From assembly GCF_018687555.1 (NCBI RefSeq), contig NZ_CP061296.1, forward strand, positions 558,001-622,000: a DNA stretch of 64,000 bases, written 5' to 3'. Source of the stretch: Polynucleobacter sp. MWH-P3-07-1. Its GTDB lineage: Bacteria; Pseudomonadota; Gammaproteobacteria; Burkholderiales; Burkholderiaceae. The translations under genes were made by a program, and so were the position numbers. Under the pieces are notes generated by a model that was not told where the DNA came from, made no database searches, and saw only the letters and a program-made list of their open reading frames with translations. Within the stretch, counting starts at the first letter, position 1; every line of letters starts with the position of its first letter. This document shows, in pieces, positions 15,954 to 23,923 of the stretch.

Positions 15954-16820
15954 TTATCGATCCGTGGAGTCCTCCGAAGTTGCGGCTGCAATACGTATCA
16001 ATGCAGCCTTCGTTTCTGGATCTTTAAGATTTTGAGAGAGTGACTGAGTCAAGATCATTGAGTCCAACCTTGTTCTAGCTTTTGCGATTAGGCTACGAAG
16101 GTCATCTAGAGCTCTTTTTTGGGTAGCTAAAGATGACTGGAGTGGGGGTAGTTCCTTAGTGGCGGTACTAATTGCAGCATCAAGCGCTGCCCACTCCTTG
16201 CGTTTAATATTCTCAAAATCAGACAGAATCGATTCTTTGGCCGCTAATTTTTTGTCGATTGACTCAGTCTCGCTATATAGCTCTTTCTGGTTCTTTCTCA
16301 ATATAGAAACAGCTTGATCATGATGGGTACGAATTTGCACCTCAAGTTTCTTATAGTGCGCCTCTAAGCCATTAAAGATCGCAATGGCAGGCCCGAGGAC
16401 AAAAACTAGGAGAAGCCAACCAGCGGCAAGTATTGATAGCGCAAGACAAGTCAACACGAATATTTTTAAGCCTAATATTGGCCCGGCTATCGTTGTATTG
16501 CCACTCGTAAAGCCCGCACGTTTTGCTGCAATACCTGTAGCCATGACTGAGCTAGGACAGACTGCTAGATATGCCTCACAAGCCTCTAGCTTGGCAACCT
16601 CAATCTCCATTTCTGCTCTATAGGCGCGGTCGCGTTCCAGTTGAAGTGTGAGGTATGAGTTTTTAAAGCGATCCTCAGTGTTAGACACCCCCTCGTTGAA
16701 TCCCTGTTCGTAGGGTGTGAGTGGTTTTGGTGGGTGAGAAGATTGATCGCATCCAGTTAGCGATAGCATGGTTGCCAGCACTAGAGATGTTGTAATTACA
16801 GTTTGGATTTGTATACGCAT
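15954..16820 (-). CDS. Lipoprotein-like membrane protein with coiled coil
   Basis: The 288-residue protein starts with a signal ending LSLTGCDQS (lipobox, Cys24). Residues ~115-150 form a membrane segment (GLKIFVLTCLALSILAAGWLLLVFVLGPAIAIF). The C-terminal ~130 residues are a long charged coiled coil. GGAG lies 7 bases before ATG 16820. Its start lies inside the upstream replication-relaxation-like gene (25-base overlap), so the two are co-expressed. I do not recognise the family. The topology suggests an envelope protein with a long helical arm. Confidence 0.6.
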   Translation of the reverse strand: MRIQIQTVITTSLVLATMLSLTGCDQSSHPPKPLTPYEQGFNEGVSNTEDRFKNSYLTLQLERDRAYRAEMEIEVAKLEACEAYLAVCPSSVMATGIAAKRAGFTSGNTTIAGPILGLKIFVLTCLALSILAAGWLLLVFVLGPAIAIFNGLEAHYKKLEVQIRTHHDQAVSILRKNQKELYSETESIDKKLAAKESILSDFENIKRKEWAALDAAISTATKELPPLQSSLATQKRALDDLRSLIAKARTRLDSMILTQSLSQNLKDPETKAALIRIAAATSEDSTDR

Positions 16821-17608
16821 ATCAATTTCTCCAGAAGGTGTTTTGGGATTGAGAATGACTGGGCTTTAAGAGTCCAACGCCCTTGTTGGTTTTTGAACCA
16901 GAGTGGAACTGAGCCTGAGTTCATGGCCGCGGTATATCTATCGCAAATAGATTGGCGGTCAGTTAGTAATAAAAAACGATCCACTTTTTTATCGATTAGA
17001 GCAACGCAAACGTTGTAGATAAATTGGTCAAGAGATCTTCCAAATTTAGGCGTTAATTCAACCTCTAAACCAGTTCGAGTTCCATCCGCATGAATCCAAA
17101 TGCAATCAGCAATTTTTGTATTTTCTTTGTGCGGCACGGTATTTAGGTGCTCGGGAATGTAATCAGAAATATTTCCGTCACGCAAATTTTCAAATGTGAA
17201 GTCTTGTGCAATTAAGTCATGACGTAATTTGTCTTGACGAATTTTTGCCGGGTCAACTAATTTAGAAATAATGGATTCATCAAGGCCACCTTGCTGTAAA
17301 AAATCTAAGCCCAATTTTGTGAGAGTGGTAATGAAGCGGGCGGTGCCTCTAACGTAACCACCACTGGCAGTTTTAGTTTTTTTAAGTAACCCCTTCTCGA
17401 CTAGCTTTTGACAGACGCCTAGACGGGTCGCCCCTGAAACTTTGTCTATCAAAGATGGCGTGCTTACGCCCCAACGCAATACCCAGTAGCACATAGCAAA
17501 CGCTCTCTTGCGGCTGTATTCCAGCGTAGTTAGCCCATTCAGTGCTTTGGTACGGCTAGCCAATAGCGCCATTTGATTTTCGCTGATGGCCTTGGCTCTA
17601 TCTACCAT
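16796..17608 (-). CDS. Replication-relaxation-like protein
   Basis: The 270-residue protein has an N-terminal winged-helix region (ETLEYSRKRAFAM...VSGATRLGVCQKLVEKGLLKKTKT) and a C-terminal fold with LRHDLIAQDFTF, IPEHLN, KIADCIWI and TGLEVELTPK. That succession (H-D, PE, Asp-containing strand, ExE strand) is the pattern of the replication-relaxation/MobC-like family of plasmids and mobilizable elements, whose fold resembles PD-(D/E)XK nucleases. It heads a three-gene minus-strand operon with the genes at 17598 and 15954. The structured DNA upstream (18060-18397) could be its target. Confidence 0.6.
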   Translation of the reverse strand: MVDRAKAISENQMALLASRTKALNGLTTLEYSRKRAFAMCYWVLRWGVSTPSLIDKVSGATRLGVCQKLVEKGLLKKTKTASGGYVRGTARFITTLTKLGLDFLQQGGLDESIISKLVDPAKIRQDKLRHDLIAQDFTFENLRDGNISDYIPEHLNTVPHKENTKIADCIWIHADGTRTGLEVELTPKFGRSLDQFIYNVCVALIDKKVDRFLLLTDRQSICDRYTAAMNSGSVPLWFKNQQGRWTLKAQSFSIPKHLLEKLICVYKSKL

Positions 17609-17774
17609 AGTCTGACTCCGCAGCAGATTGAGTCGACGCTGCCACTTGGTAAGTCCTTAAGTCATCGAAATCAATTTTGGTTTGCTGATACCAGCTGTCG
17701 ATAGCTGATGAAAAGCCATTCTTTAGGCTACTCGGTAGCCATAAAGGCCGGGTTTGGTGTCGATCTAATTGCAT
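17598..17774 (-). CDS. Small hypothetical protein ahead of the relaxation-like gene
   Basis: ATG 17774 has GGAG 7 bases upstream and gives 58 residues (MQLDRHQTRPLWLPSSLKNG...). A TTG at 17810 would give 70. Its end overlaps the next start by 11 bases, which argues for a real translated ORF in an operon. No domain is recognised. Small genes in this position in mobile elements are often accessory DNA-binding proteins. Confidence 0.5.
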   Translation of the reverse strand: MQLDRHQTRPLWLPSSLKNGFSSAIDSWYQQTKIDFDDLRTYQVAASTQSAAESDYGR

Positions 17775-18059
17775 AAAGGCGCTCCAAGGTTTTATGTAAG
17801 AGTTTTCCAAAAGCAGATGCTTCGGAAATCACCCACCGATACTGTCTAGTGGATGCACTTCATAAAAATCCGGGAGGCCGGGTATTACTGCATATTTCTT
17901 ATTTATGGCTTGGTGACCATAAATTTAAAAATTAGCCACATACTTACTTAACGGCTATTTTTCCGAAAACTTTAATTTATTTTTCATTTATTTTTAATAA
18001 GAGATATTTGAGCTAATGTTTTCTGCCCACTTACTTCTAGTGAGTGATCAAAAGCAGGG

Positions 18060-18397
18060 GAGCCAAAAAGTGTGGTCACGGCCTAGTGGCTCACGACAGG
18101 AAAAATCACCCAAGTGATTTAGCAGTCCCAACTGCGATTTTCTGTTTTGGGGGCGCAGCCCGCCGCGCGAGTAAAGCCGCGCAAAGATAAGAACAGAGTC
18201 GGATGATCACCCTAAGGTGAGATGGCCAGCGTACTCGTTTGAGGAGTATCCGAAAAGCGAGGCTGATTCTTGTCTTTGCGCGGCTTTAGACGGCGGCCTG
18301 CAAGCTGGCTTTTTCAGCGCGCAACTTTGTGAAGCTAAATTGGATGAGCGTCCAGCGTGAAGGGTAATTAAACTCCTTTGGAGCGCGTCCAGCGTGG
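18060..18397. other. Strongly structured intergenic DNA (possible oriT or origin)
   Basis: A 21-bp inverted repeat (18172-18192 and 18268-18288, one mismatch) encloses a 75-base loop. It is extended by CCGCCG (18160-18165) against CGGCGG (18291-18296). Inside are TCACC/GGTGA and TACTC/GAGTA hairpins. To the left are AAATCACCCAAGTGATTT (18103-18120) and GCAGT/ACTGC hairpins. To the right is a direct repeat GCGTCCAGCGTG at 18348-18359 and 18385-18396. The DNA is GC-rich in an AT-rich surrounding. It lies upstream of the replication-relaxation-like operon. No known nic sequence was recognised, and a structured RNA is an alternative. Confidence 0.5.
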
Positions 18398-18511
18398 CAC
18401 AGCCATTAATTTACCGACCAATTGCCTTTAATGCATCTCTTTAGTGAGTGCAAATTCGATAGCATTTTTTTTTAAGAAGTAATAGCATTTTTGCTAGCAT
18501 GTCCAAATGCT

Positions 18512-18797
18512 ATGAATATGCCAGGAAATAATCGTGATTTAGAGGAGGAGTTGGCGATAAATTACTCGACTGAGTGATGCAGAATACTTTGCCAAAGTCC
18601 CTTTTATAGTAACTAGATTGCGCGCATGGCGTAGATTAAAATCATCCGAAGGGGTGACTCAACCCAATATGACAATTACAAAGGTTATTGCGCTGGCATT
18701 TGCAAATAGCGTTTTAAATAGTGTCATCAAATGCTGTCGTGATTATCGTAATAATCACGACACAGAGACGGATAGGAGTAGCATTAACACATGTTAA
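18512..18797 (+). pseudogene. Broken or frameshifted small gene
   Basis: One frame starts at ATG 18512 (MNMPGNNRDLEEELAINY) and stops at 18575-18577. Another frame continues from about 18561 (TRLSDAEYFAKVPFIVTRLRAW) to a TAA at 18795-18797. Joined by a one-base shift they make one plausible protein of about 95 residues. The final TAA overlaps the next gene's ATG (ATGTTAA), which supports a once-translated gene. A strong GAGGAGGAG at 18542-18550 lies within it, so translation from an unusual ATT at 18561 is an alternative. Confidence 0.35.
18735..18762. promoter_or_regulatory. Perfect 12-bp inverted repeat before the winged-helix gene
   Basis: TGTCGTGATTAT (18735-18746) and ATAATCACGACA (18751-18762) are exact inverted copies around CGTA. 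The site lies 28 bases before ATG 18791. It could be an operator or an RNA hairpin that controls this gene. Confidence 0.5.
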
Positions 18798-19147
18798 AAC
18801 CTAATTCTTATATTCGGTTTCTCAAGTTGGTTGATGCATTAAATACTAAAAGTAGCATCCGCAAATTGGACTCTATTGAGGCCTTGCTTCTAAATTGCAT
18901 CATGATCGATGACCAGGCCGGCCGTTCTTTTCTTGTCGGGGATCTGATTAATCTAAAATTATTGGGCTCTCAAGCTACTCTGCACAAACGAGTAACGAAT
19001 CTTCGGTCACTTGGCTACATCAGCCTCATAGCTCAGAGTGATGCTCGCAAGAAGAGGGTGATACCAACAAAACTCTCGTACAAGAGGCTTGAATCTCTTT
19101 CAAGTTGTCTGGAGCGAGCTACAAAAGCTCTTACTTCTAGGACTTAA
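18791..19147 (+). CDS. MarR-like winged-helix protein
   Basis: The 118-residue protein has helices followed by FLVGDLINLKLLGSQATLHKRVTNLRSLGYISLIAQSDARKKRVIPTKLSYKRLESLS. That is a winged-helix layout with a wing (SDARKKRVI) close to the MarR pattern. It is likely a DNA-binding regulator of the element. It sits behind a perfect inverted repeat and its end overlaps the convergent gene by 11 bases. Confidence 0.6.
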   Translation: MLKPNSYIRFLKLVDALNTKSSIRKLDSIEALLLNCIMIDDQAGRSFLVGDLINLKLLGSQATLHKRVTNLRSLGYISLIAQSDARKKRVIPTKLSYKRLESLSSCLERATKALTSRT

Positions 19148-19565
19148 AGCGCTGACGCACTGTTTTTTCGACTGGGATTGCTTGCGCTCTCCCCCTGTTT
19201 TCTCTTTGTTGATCTTCTACCGCTTTTGCGAACTCAATCTCAGAAATTGCTTTTTGTTCAGCCTGCTTGCCTAGTTCTGAGGCTGGGATAACTTCGCCTA
19301 GGGCTTTAAGCGTATCAACGGTAGGTTTCCCCGTCTTAATTATTCCGGAAGGGGGATTCATCATTTTATGTAGTGTTGTCGCAAGGATCTTGCCATCTGC
19401 ATCCAGGACTGATTCCTGTACTCCGAACCAGTTGTTGATGACTGTCGCACCTAGAGCCTCAATGCTCTCAAGAGTTCTGTAATAAATCGAATGTTCTTCT
19501 TGACCAGTTTTTGGGTTGATTCGTTTCGAAGAGTAGACGCGAATGGTGTTAGCTGGACTATTCAT
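19137..19565 (-). CDS. Hypothetical protein, element 2
   Basis: The 142-residue protein begins MNSPANTIRVYSSKRINPKTG, with a possible small beta domain (SIYYRTLESIEALGATVINNW), and ends in a charged helical tail (AEQKAISEIEFAKAVEDQQREN). There is no signal or membrane segment and the family is not recognised. It lies 19 bases downstream of the DUF3293-like gene, probably in the same operon. Confidence 0.55.
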   Translation of the reverse strand: MNSPANTIRVYSSKRINPKTGQEEHSIYYRTLESIEALGATVINNWFGVQESVLDADGKILATTLHKMMNPPSGIIKTGKPTVDTLKALGEVIPASELGKQAEQKAISEIEFAKAVEDQQRENRGRAQAIPVEKTVRQRFKS

Positions 19566-19584
19566 TATTAAAAAAGATCAATAA

Positions 19585-20292
19585 CTAGCGGGCAATAGCT
19601 ACTTGACCAGCAGCGATTATCTTAAATATTCTATCTAGCTCTGTTCCTATGCCCATTGAGCTTCCATCAGGCTTAGCTAGTGGCCAAGGCTTATTTAGAT
19701 CCCAGTCAGCGGGCGATAGCCAGTGAGCCTGTTCTCGATCGGATACTGTCATTAACCATGCTTTCTCAGTCTTGCTTAACTTAGCTGCCTCTAATTGCTG
19801 CTTGCTTGATAGGCCAACAACCCACGTATTGATATCTTCATCGGAAGGTGCATCTATTGGCCGGCGCAATCGTAGTGAAACATACGCATCTCTTGTTCCA
19901 ATCCAGACAAATGCATTCTGAGAATATTTATCGGATAAGTGCTCAGCTTGGCTCTCCGTAATGCCGAGAATCAGTACGCTATCTTCTTTTGGCCATTCTT
20001 CAGCTACATCCTGTCCGTAACCATCAATATATTTGAAACCAAGAGCAACTACATCGCGAATTAAGCTGGATTGAGCCTTTGCGTTGTCGACATCCGTGAA
20101 CTTGTCGCTGTAAGGGTTGTGCGCAGTGATAAATGCAGCTGTAGTAACGCCTTGCGCGATAAGCAGTCTAGATAACTCAAGATTACTTTGCCCAACGAAT
20201 AGGGCTAATGGCTTTGAGTCATTCACTACAAACTTAGCCTCGCGATAAGCGCGAATTAGGAATGGTGGGATACCTGAAATAGGTGAGGTCAT
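19585..20292 (-). CDS. DUF3293-like protein
   Basis: ATG 20292 has AGGAG 6 bases upstream; the upstream in-frame ATGs lack one. The 235-residue product has ALFVGQSNLELSRLLIAQG, then FITAHNPYSDKFTDVDNAKAQSSLIRDV, GYGQD, EEWPKEDSVLILGIT and SQNAFVWIG. This matches the DUF3293 pattern (T-x-x-NP, N-x-x-x-x-x-L, acidic strand, QNA). DUF3293 has no established biochemical role. The C-terminal ~100 residues have no known match. Confidence 0.55.
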   Translation of the reverse strand: MTSPISGIPPFLIRAYREAKFVVNDSKPLALFVGQSNLELSRLLIAQGVTTAAFITAHNPYSDKFTDVDNAKAQSSLIRDVVALGFKYIDGYGQDVAEEWPKEDSVLILGITESQAEHLSDKYSQNAFVWIGTRDAYVSLRLRRPIDAPSDEDINTWVVGLSSKQQLEAAKLSKTEKAWLMTVSDREQAHWLSPADWDLNKPWPLAKPDGSSMGIGTELDRIFKIIAAGQVAIAR

Positions 20293-20378
20293 ACATTTCT
20301 CCTGTTTAGCCATTTTGACAAAAGTCTGGGTATGGCAATTCGGAATAACTCCACCCAACGGCTAAATCTTATATGGTG

Positions 20379-21429
20379 GATTCAACTACGAAGTGCAACT
20401 TTGAACAACTAGTTAAGGAGGCTAAGGATGTTTTAGTATCCAAAGCTTCTAGACCTGCAAGTCAAAGTAGCCATGACCTATCAACACCTTAGCCAAACTG
20501 AACGATATCAGATTTATATCCTCATGAAAGACGGAAAAACCCAAACTCAAATAGCCCAACTGATGGATCGGCATAAGTCGACCATTAGCCGAGAGCTTGC
20601 TCGCAATACGGGGCTCAAAGGTTACCGTCCCAAGCAAGCCTGCCTGTTGGCAGAAGAACGCTCATTAGGCTGCCGTAATGCCGCCCAAATAACAGCCGAT
20701 CAATGGAATCAGACAGAAGATTGCCTCTTAGCTCAGTGGAGCCTCGTCCAAATTGCCAATCAGGTTGGCATTAGTCATGAGACCATCTACCGCCATGTCT
20801 ACGCCGATAAAGCCGCTGGCGGCAATCTTTACCAGCAGCTGCGTTGCCAAAAAAAGCGCAAGAAACGCTATGCCAGCGGCCGTGATCGCAGAGGCCAAAT
20901 AGTAGGTAGGCGGCCGATCAGTGAGCGCCCAGCGCACATTGAGACAAGATCCCAAGTCGGCCACTGGGAAGGCGATACTGTAATTGGAGCGGCCCACAAG
21001 CAAGCTGTTGTGACCTTGGTTGAGCGCAAGAGTGGCTATGCCGTTTTGGCTAAGGTCAAGAACAAGACGTCGGATTTAGTCAGTAGCGCCATCATCACTA
21101 AATTAAACGCCGTGACCCCACTCGTTAAAACCCTGACTTTTGACAACGGCAAGGAATTTGCCGAGCACGCCAGGATTGATACAGCTCTTCAATCAACGAC
21201 GTACTTTGCGGATCCGTTTGCTAGTTGGCAACGTGGATCAAATGAAAACTTCAATGGTCTATTGCGGCAATACATCCCCAAAAAGAGACCGCTATCTACT
21301 GTGACCGATAAGGAGCTTAGAATGATCCAAGACCGTTTAAACAACCGACCTAGAAAACGATTAGGATTTAAAACCCCCAATGAAGTATTTATGCAGTCCT
21401 TAAACCGTGTTGCACTTCGTGTTTGAATC
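20379..21429 (+). mobile_element. IS30-family insertion sequence
   Basis: The left end reads GATTCAACTACGAAGTGCAA and the right end, read inward, GATTCAAACACGAAGTGCAA: 20 positions with two differences. Between them lies one intact transposase gene. No clear short target duplication was seen. It separates the DUF3293-like operon from the minus-strand genes at 21442-22435. Confidence 0.85.
20473..21426 (+). CDS. IS30-family transposase
   Basis: The 317-residue protein has an N-terminal helix-turn-helix (LSQTERYQIYILMKDGKTQ... HKSTISRELARN) and a DDE catalytic core. Catalytic residues are in HWEGDTVIG (Asp), TFDNGKEFAEH (Asp) and RGSNENFNGLLRQYIPK (Glu). Length and motifs are those of IS30 enzymes. 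It appears intact and probably active. Confidence 0.95.
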   Translation: MTYQHLSQTERYQIYILMKDGKTQTQIAQLMDRHKSTISRELARNTGLKGYRPKQACLLAEERSLGCRNAAQITADQWNQTEDCLLAQWSLVQIANQVGISHETIYRHVYADKAAGGNLYQQLRCQKKRKKRYASGRDRRGQIVGRRPISERPAHIETRSQVGHWEGDTVIGAAHKQAVVTLVERKSGYAVLAKVKNKTSDLVSSAIITKLNAVTPLVKTLTFDNGKEFAEHARIDTALQSTTYFADPFASWQRGSNENFNGLLRQYIPKKRPLSTVTDKELRMIQDRLNNRPRKRLGFKTPNEVFMQSLNRVALRV

Positions 21430-21441
21430 TACGTATCAATA

Positions 21442-21669
21442 CTATTTTCTAATCAATCTAAATAGCTTAAGGACTACGAATACGGCAATGCTCACTACAA
21501 AGATAAATAGGAAAGAAAGTGGATACGAAACTCCAGCTACGATTGCGTCTTGATCGGTGTAATTCGGCGGAAGAATTCTATATTGATTCTTAAAGATATA
21601 CGAGAGAGCGCATAAGATTACAAACAATATTATTGAATAGCGAAGGGATCTATCTGGTTTATTGATCAT
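21442..21669 (-). CDS. Small membrane protein, two helices
   Basis: The 75-residue product has two hydrophobic segments (YSIILFVILCALSYIF and YPLSFLFIFVVSIAVFVVLKLF) joined by a polar loop with QYRILPPNY, and a positively charged end (RLIRK). Its start overlaps the upstream gene's stop (ATGA). The function is unknown. The downstream IS30 insertion may have removed further genes. Confidence 0.55.
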   Translation of the reverse strand: MINKPDRSLRYSIILFVILCALSYIFKNQYRILPPNYTDQDAIVAGVSYPLSFLFIFVVSIAVFVVLKLFRLIRK

Positions 21670-22136
21670 GAAAAACTCAGTGAGAGATGTTGCAGCGGTA
21701 TTCGGGTCAAATCTTCTATATTTCGCAGGGCATCATCCTTGCAGTCTAGACGCATCCATAAACTTAGCTCCCTGTGGCTGCGCAATGCAGTAGCGATGCC
21801 ATTCAAGTACGGCTCACTTTCTACTCGAAGGAAGACGGAGGCTATTAACTCATCTTTACTCCTGGTAAGAGTTAGTTCCTGGCAGCTATTTTTACCAGCA
21901 AACTCAGCATGCCCACAGTAAGCAACAATCTTTAAAGGTAGATCACTAAAGAGCTTTGCAGCATTGGGACAACTCTCGTTGGGCGGAGCGATTAATAAAT
22001 CCGCTATCTCAAGCCAGGCGCCTTGTCTGTCGATCTCTCTAACTGCATTTTTGGCTATAGAGTCAAATACATAGGGGGTTAGTTCTGCTTCAATTAGCAA
22101 CTTTTTGAAGATGAGACTAGCTTCGTTCATCACCAT
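21666..22136 (-). CDS. Hypothetical protein, element 2
   Basis: The 156-residue soluble protein has Asp/Glu- and Leu-rich helices and a strand region (LKIVAYCGHAEFAGKNSCQELTLTRSK). No domain is recognised. The ATG lies within the last codons of the upstream secreted-protein gene and its own end overlaps the next gene, so the three form one operon (22435 to 21442). Confidence 0.5.
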   Translation of the reverse strand: MVMNEASLIFKKLLIEAELTPYVFDSIAKNAVREIDRQGAWLEIADLLIAPPNESCPNAAKLFSDLPLKIVAYCGHAEFAGKNSCQELTLTRSKDELIASVFLRVESEPYLNGIATALRSHRELSLWMRLDCKDDALRNIEDLTRIPLQHLSLSFS

Positions 22137-22435
22137 CCCTTCATTACTGGAGCTTGTGGAGCTTGGCGGGGAGTATTGATCGTGGTATTCGGCATAGCGG
22201 GGGCCGGGGTAGCCGTGGCAGTGCCTTGATAGGCGCCAGCGGGTGAGTAGTAGTTAGTCTGTCCGTTATCCACCTGAGAAGACCCAACGCTTTGTCCTTG
22301 GGGGGTATAAGTTGTAGTTACGCCACTCGGGGAGGTCTGCTGGTAGCCTTTGTAGGCTCCGTTAGCGTCATAGATTGCTTGTGCGCTGGCAATGACGGGG
22401 CTAAATGCAATTAATAAACCAATAACGTATTTCAT
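22130..22435 (-). CDS. Small secreted Tyr/Thr-rich protein
   Basis: The 101-residue product has a signal peptide (MKYVIGLLIAFSPVIASAQA). The mature part has low-complexity repeats of Gly-Ala-Tyr and Thr (ANGAYKGYQQTSPSG, SPAGAYQGTATATPAPAMP). GGAG lies 6 bases before ATG 22435. It is first in an operon of three. The function is unknown; similar small periplasmic repeat proteins are common in betaproteobacteria. Confidence 0.6.
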   Translation of the reverse strand: MKYVIGLLIAFSPVIASAQAIYDANGAYKGYQQTSPSGVTTTYTPQGQSVGSSQVDNGQTNYYSPAGAYQGTATATPAPAMPNTTINTPRQAPQAPVMKGW

Positions 22436-22497
22436 GGAGGGCTCCAGGTTAGAAGTAGCTACTATCGCTAAAAAAAGATACGTATTTTTAGGTAATG

Positions 22498-22511
22498 AAC
22501 TATTTATAGTT
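22498..22511. promoter_or_regulatory. Palindrome before the methyltransferase operon
   Basis: AACTAT-TT-ATAGTT is a perfect 6-bp inverted repeat in the AT-rich region between the divergent units at 22435 and 22586. It is a candidate operator, but no dedicated regulator gene is adjacent. Confidence 0.3.
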
Positions 22512-22585
22512 ATTAGTCTAATCCGTTCCCCCTAAGTTAAACTAAAAACCAATAATTAATACTCAAAAGTGGGCTTATTTAACGC

Positions 22586-23923
22586 ATGGCAATTAATCAG
22601 GCAAACATCCTTATCGATTTAGAAAAGCTCGTGAATCCAGTGGATAAGAAGGAGTTTGCTTATGGGTTCTTAACTGCATACGGCTATTCAAAGGCTACGA
22701 TTACCCGATTACGCAGTTCCGATGGTAGAAACCTAGCAGCAAATCCTGAATTTGGTGAGATTGCCTTTAAAAAAGGCGTTTATTTCAAACCAGTAGAGCC
22801 CGGACATAATATTCACGAAATTGTTGACCATCTGAGAGTTAGCGCTGATGTAACAAGAAATAATATTAGATTCGTCATTGCAACAGATTGGATTGATTTT
22901 GTTGCCTATGATCTAAAAGCAGATGAGCGCCTAGAGTGCTTGCTGACCACACTCCCAGAGAACTACACGTTCTTTTTACCATTGGCTGGCTTTGAAAAAG
23001 CGACTATCTATTCAGAGAATCCAGCAGATGTTAAGGCGGCTGAGCAAATGGGGCGCCTCTTTGATTTAATTAAAGAGAAGAATCAGCCGAAGTCCCCCGA
23101 GGAAGTTCATGCTCTAAACGTCTTCTTAACTAGACTCTTATTCTGCTTTTTTGCTGAAGATACGGGGATTTTTGAAAAATCTCAAATGAGTAATTCGGTT
23201 GCCTCATTTACCAGCGAAGATGGATCAGACGTTGCGACGTTCTTCAAAGAATTGTTTGAGGTGCTAAATGAAAATGATAGCTCTTCGATTCGTAAATCCA
23301 AGCCCGCATATCTGAAAAGTTTTCCATATGTAAATGGCGGATTATTTAAGAGCAAAGTGCCCGTTCCAGAATTTGGCGCAAAAGCTCGCAGGGTTCTCCT
23401 AGATTGCAGCACTCTTAAGTGGTCTGAGATTAATCCTGATATTTTCGGCTCGATGTTTCAATCTGTTATCGACGAAGATCAGAGGGGTAACTTAGGACAG
23501 CATTACACATCGGTTACCAATATCATGAAGGTTATACAGCCTTTATTTTTAGACAAGCTGGAAGCTGCCTTAGAAGATTCAAAAAAGAGTGAGTCAAAAC
23601 TAAAGACATTGCTGGATAGAATTTCGAAAATAAAAATATTTGATCCAGCTTGCGGTTCTGGTAACTTTTTGATTATTGCTTATAAAGAGTTGCGCAAAAT
23701 TGAGATGGCTGTTTTTAAGGCACTTAATGAAGTGAGCGAGCAGGATGTGATGTTCATGAGCAACATTAAGCTATCTCAGTTTTATGGGATAGAAATTGAT
23801 GACTTTGCTCACGAAATTGCCTTGTTGTCTTTATGGCTAACAGAGCATCAAATGAATCAAGCATTTAAGGGTGAGTTTGGTTATGCCCCCCTTCCTTGCC
23901 CCTTAGGGATTCTGGCAACATAG
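22586..23923 (+). CDS. MmeI-like DNA methyltransferase, N-terminal part (frameshifted)
   Basis: The 445 residues cover the N-terminal helical domain and the first half of the methyltransferase domain. The SAM-binding motif FDPACGSGNF lies at 352-361 and is followed by YGIEIDDFAHEIALLSLWL. The frame ends at 23923, just after a C6 run (23886-23891), in PLPCPLGILAT. The catalytic NPPF motif is in the next frame, at 23998. One extra C in the run would restore a single protein of about 905 residues, the usual size for MmeI-like enzymes. The N-terminal EAKQ nuclease motif of true MmeI enzymes is not seen, so this looks methylation-only. Confidence 0.8.
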   Translation: MAINQANILIDLEKLVNPVDKKEFAYGFLTAYGYSKATITRLRSSDGRNLAANPEFGEIAFKKGVYFKPVEPGHNIHEIVDHLRVSADVTRNNIRFVIATDWIDFVAYDLKADERLECLLTTLPENYTFFLPLAGFEKATIYSENPADVKAAEQMGRLFDLIKEKNQPKSPEEVHALNVFLTRLLFCFFAEDTGIFEKSQMSNSVASFTSEDGSDVATFFKELFEVLNENDSSSIRKSKPAYLKSFPYVNGGLFKSKVPVPEFGAKARRVLLDCSTLKWSEINPDIFGSMFQSVIDEDQRGNLGQHYTSVTNIMKVIQPLFLDKLEAALEDSKKSESKLKTLLDRISKIKIFDPACGSGNFLIIAYKELRKIEMAVFKALNEVSEQDVMFMSNIKLSQFYGIEIDDFAHEIALLSLWLTEHQMNQAFKGEFGYAPLPCPLGILAT

